A stretch of DNA of 64,000 nucleotides, taken from assembly GCA_033002965.1 (NCBI GenBank), contig JAURVB010013224.1, forward strand, positions 1-64,000, in the 5' to 3' direction. This document shows, piece after piece, positions 61,308 to 64,000 of this stretch; within the stretch, counting starts at the first letter, position 1; the number at the start of each line of letters is the position of its first letter. This DNA comes from Piper betle (Eukaryota; Streptophyta; Magnoliopsida; Piperales; Piperaceae). A model generated the notes under the pieces. The model was not told where the DNA came from. It searched no databases and saw only the letters and a list, made by a program, of their open reading frames with translations. The position numbers were made by a program, and so were the translations under genes.

Positions 61308-62696
61308 TATTTAGTTTTTTTATCAAAGCAATGAAAATTAAATGTTTGCTAATTTAGGAAAAGGAATCACAGGAAGAGAATACAAGCATTCAAAGTTAGT
61401 GTCGAGAAAGATCAAATTCATCTTCAAGTTGCTTATTAGCAAGTTCCACTGTTCATCTCCGGACTCTGGTTAGCTTCACAGTTTCATATCTTTCCAATCC
61501 TCATTGTGCTAACATTGCTACCTAGTATTTCATATCTTTCTAGAATTTGGGTTCGACGATAGGTTCATACGGACATGGGAACATTACTTCATCTATTGCG
61601 TAGCAGTCTTCAAGTTCAGAACACTTGGGAATTATCAGGTATCATGCCAATTTGTAAGGATTTGAAATCATTTTTTTCTGGAAAGATGAGTTGATTGTGA
61701 TTTCATTGCTTTGCACAGACGATTGTGATTTAAGCCATGTTGATCATTGTTCATTTCATCCAAAGTTGTAAACTGACGAACTGCATTAGAATTTTGTTTG
61801 GTCTTCGTCTGAATATACTGTTAATAACCATTCTCTGCATAATGGGGATCCACAATTAAGTGTTGGTTTTATTTTCATGTCACAAGATTGAAGGATCTTA
61901 TATTTTTGGGATGATTTTTGCCCGCCATGGCCTTTCACTGTATGATTTAGATCTTGAATGGAAAGTATGTCTTGGATCCAATGTGTAGGGATTGTTTAAT
62001 ATCTTTGTTGTACTTGGTAGTCTTCTATCATGTATTATAAGGGGCCACTTCTGGGTATTCAGGGTTTCCTAGTCTCAGGGGACCCGTCACATCCAAAATG
62101 TAAATCCTACCTGTAAATGATAATGCTATTGGTTAAGAGGTGGACGAAAAAAATTTTCAAGAAAAAACCGATATTGGTCCAGTGCAGGCTGCAGCTACGC
62201 TCTCCTTGCCATGATTCTACTCGTTACAGACCTCTGACTGTCCCATTTGCATAGGTGCAATGGAAAATTTTATGTTGGTTGGAAAATTTGTTTAGCTAAA
62301 TGTGGTAATACTTGGTTTGACTAATTTCCAATGAGGGAGTAAAAATGATATTTTCGATGAGACATTGTCGCCCTAGCAAAACAAATAATACTATTCGGTA
62401 CCGAAGGCAACATGATTTTACCCCGTGCAACTTTTCAAGAAATAAGAGGTAGTTACAGAGCATGTAAAATTCACAATTCAAAAGAAATTTTGTGGCAATA
62501 TCAAGCCATTGTTGAAACTAAAGAAACATTTTTACAAACAATAATAGTGGAGTTTTTACATCAACTACATAAAATACCACTTGATAAATATGCCTGTCAG
62601 CATCTCACAAGCCATAAATTTGGAAGGGAAAATACTTAAATTGACCATTGCCGAGTGTACATGGCAGCCTAGGTTAGTGTTACAGCCTTAAGTCTA
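61308..62696. other. Region downstream of the FAR1-like pseudogene
   Basis: No gene, RNA or repeat could be supported. It may contain the 3' untranslated end of the pseudogene. I did not find an inverted copy of the 58190-58270 stretch that would mark a transposon end. Confidence 0.4.
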
Positions 62697-64000
62697 TGAT
62701 GCGCCGGGAGCTAGGGTTTGGTGGTTGTTCCTAGTCATCCCGCATCCGAACATGGATAGTCGGTGTTAGCCAGGTGGTGAAACAACTTACCATACACTAA
62801 CCGTGTTATAGTTGTAGGTAGTCGGACCATGGTGCACGTAGCTGTCGAGTCAAGTGTTGGGAGATAGTGAGTATCGGCACATGTAGCGGTATATGGTGTA
62901 TCGGGCATGTGGCGGTGGTCGAGTCAAGAAACCTCAAGATGGTGCTGGTTCGTGAGATGGAGCACTAGTCGGGTGCTGGTTATCGAGCACCAGAGCTAGG
63001 CATCATGAGCAGGTCTGTGTTTATGTCGGTAGAGTGAGGTTGGGTGCAACCAAGCGTACCAAACAGAATAGCGATCAGGCTACCGAGCAGCGTACCAAGT
63101 AGCACAGGCGTGGCGAGCAGCTTGTCGAATGAATTGGCAGTACCGAGCAGAATGCTAGTATTGGGTGCGGCATGCTGGAGCGCATGGTGCAGGCTTGTAG
63201 TGGTATGTAGATTCTGGTGTTTGGAGCGGTATTTGGTTCTTGGCGGTAGCGATGTCCAACGGTGATCTAGTGATGACATTTGCAGCAGCACTGGGTGTCG
63301 ACGTGTGTGGCGACACTGGATGCTGGAGTTTGCAGCGGTAGATGGATGCTAGTCTTGGAGCCAGAAACTATTGGAAGTGTCGAAGAGGTTGATCTTGTGG
63401 CCGAGCATTTGCTAGGTCGATCCAGTAGGCAAGATGGTTGAAATAGCGGTGCAGCGATGGTTTGGAGGAAGCTTCGTGGAAAGTGGACAGAAGCATATAT
63501 GGAGAGGATCTAGTATCCTGATGTCCCAGGCATGAGCAATGTTGCAACAAACTCAAGTTGTAGATAAGCCTAAGCCATGGGGAAGATCCTAGACGTGATC
63601 AGGTCTAGGGATAAGGACGTGGTGAATCTTATGTGATCTTTTGGAGATAAAGATTACAGGGAAGATTTGGGTTTATCCGGAGTTGGTGAACATGAGTTAG
63701 GGTTTTCTATATAAGGGGTGCCCTCTTGTATGGGAAAAAAGAGAGAATGTTTGGTAGAGGAGAGAACTGCTGGAAAGAGTTGTGTTGAGGTTTCTATGGA
63801 GAGAAGCATACCGAGATCAAGGTGGGGAGATGGTGAAGGGCTGCAGTTGATCCTTGGAGTAGGCTTGGTCTTCACGTGTGGGCTGCTGGATCAGTCAAGT
63901 CGACCGGGATTGAGGTATTACACAATTTACATTCTTGTCAACCCCTTGCATATACTAGTTGAGGAAATTGCATGTAACCAGTTGATCTAAGGGGGACGAC
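62697..64000 (+). mobile_element. LTR-like repeat, inverted copy of 46374-47573 (runs off the window)
   Basis: It starts TGATGCGCCGGGAGC and follows the other copy to the window end at AAGGGGGACGAC. A TATA box TATATAAGG lies at 63708-63716, followed by a purine-rich stretch like a transcribed leader. Relative to this copy, the one next to FabZ has lost about 60 bp near its start. No target duplication can be checked because the right end is outside. Confidence 0.7.

Overview
The window looks like nuclear DNA of a flowering plant. It has intron-bearing genes with GT/AG splice sites, GC-rich first exons in AT-rich surroundings, Ty3/gypsy chromoviruses with tRNA-iMet-type primer sites, TRIM elements and a FAR1-type transposase relic. 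The GC-rich 5' exons suggest a monocot or early-diverging angiosperm. The species cannot be read from the sequence.

Positions 1-38040 are a repeat island. A chromovirus LTR remnant (1-3190) holds a solo LTR (366-2459) with exact 5-bp target duplications. From 4126 to 35628 lies one degenerate Ty3/gypsy element (target duplication ATAGA) that has itself been invaded. A second gypsy element (9219-17853, CTAAT) splits its reverse transcriptase. Its 3' LTR is split by a pol-less element (20497-24920, CTAAA), a 3.1-kb solo LTR (26443-29529, TTAGA) and a truncated minus-strand element (30462-35582). The host of this stack appears to be a CACTA-like remnant, which also carries a TRIM element (35955-36660).

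Positions 39055-52573 are a gene island. It holds an apparently intact 11-exon ankyrin-repeat/Raf-like kinase of the VIK/ILK type (+), a decayed plastid 3-hydroxyacyl-ACP dehydratase (FabZ) copy (+) with a repeat inserted directly before its start codon, and a two-exon membrane-anchored bZIP factor of the bZIP17/bZIP28 ER-stress type (-). The bZIP reading frame is interrupted twice, each time where one G/C is missing from a homopolymer. FabZ and bZIP are convergent.

Positions 52893-64000 are again repeats: a 2.2-kb foldback element just upstream of the bZIP gene, a tandem array of a miniature LTR element, an LTR fragment with a TA microsatellite, a FAR1-related transposase pseudogene, and an inverted copy of the repeat that sits in front of FabZ. 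No rRNA, tRNA, CRISPR or prokaryotic features were seen. The genes do not form a common pathway; the VIK and bZIP loci are the only probable functional protein genes.
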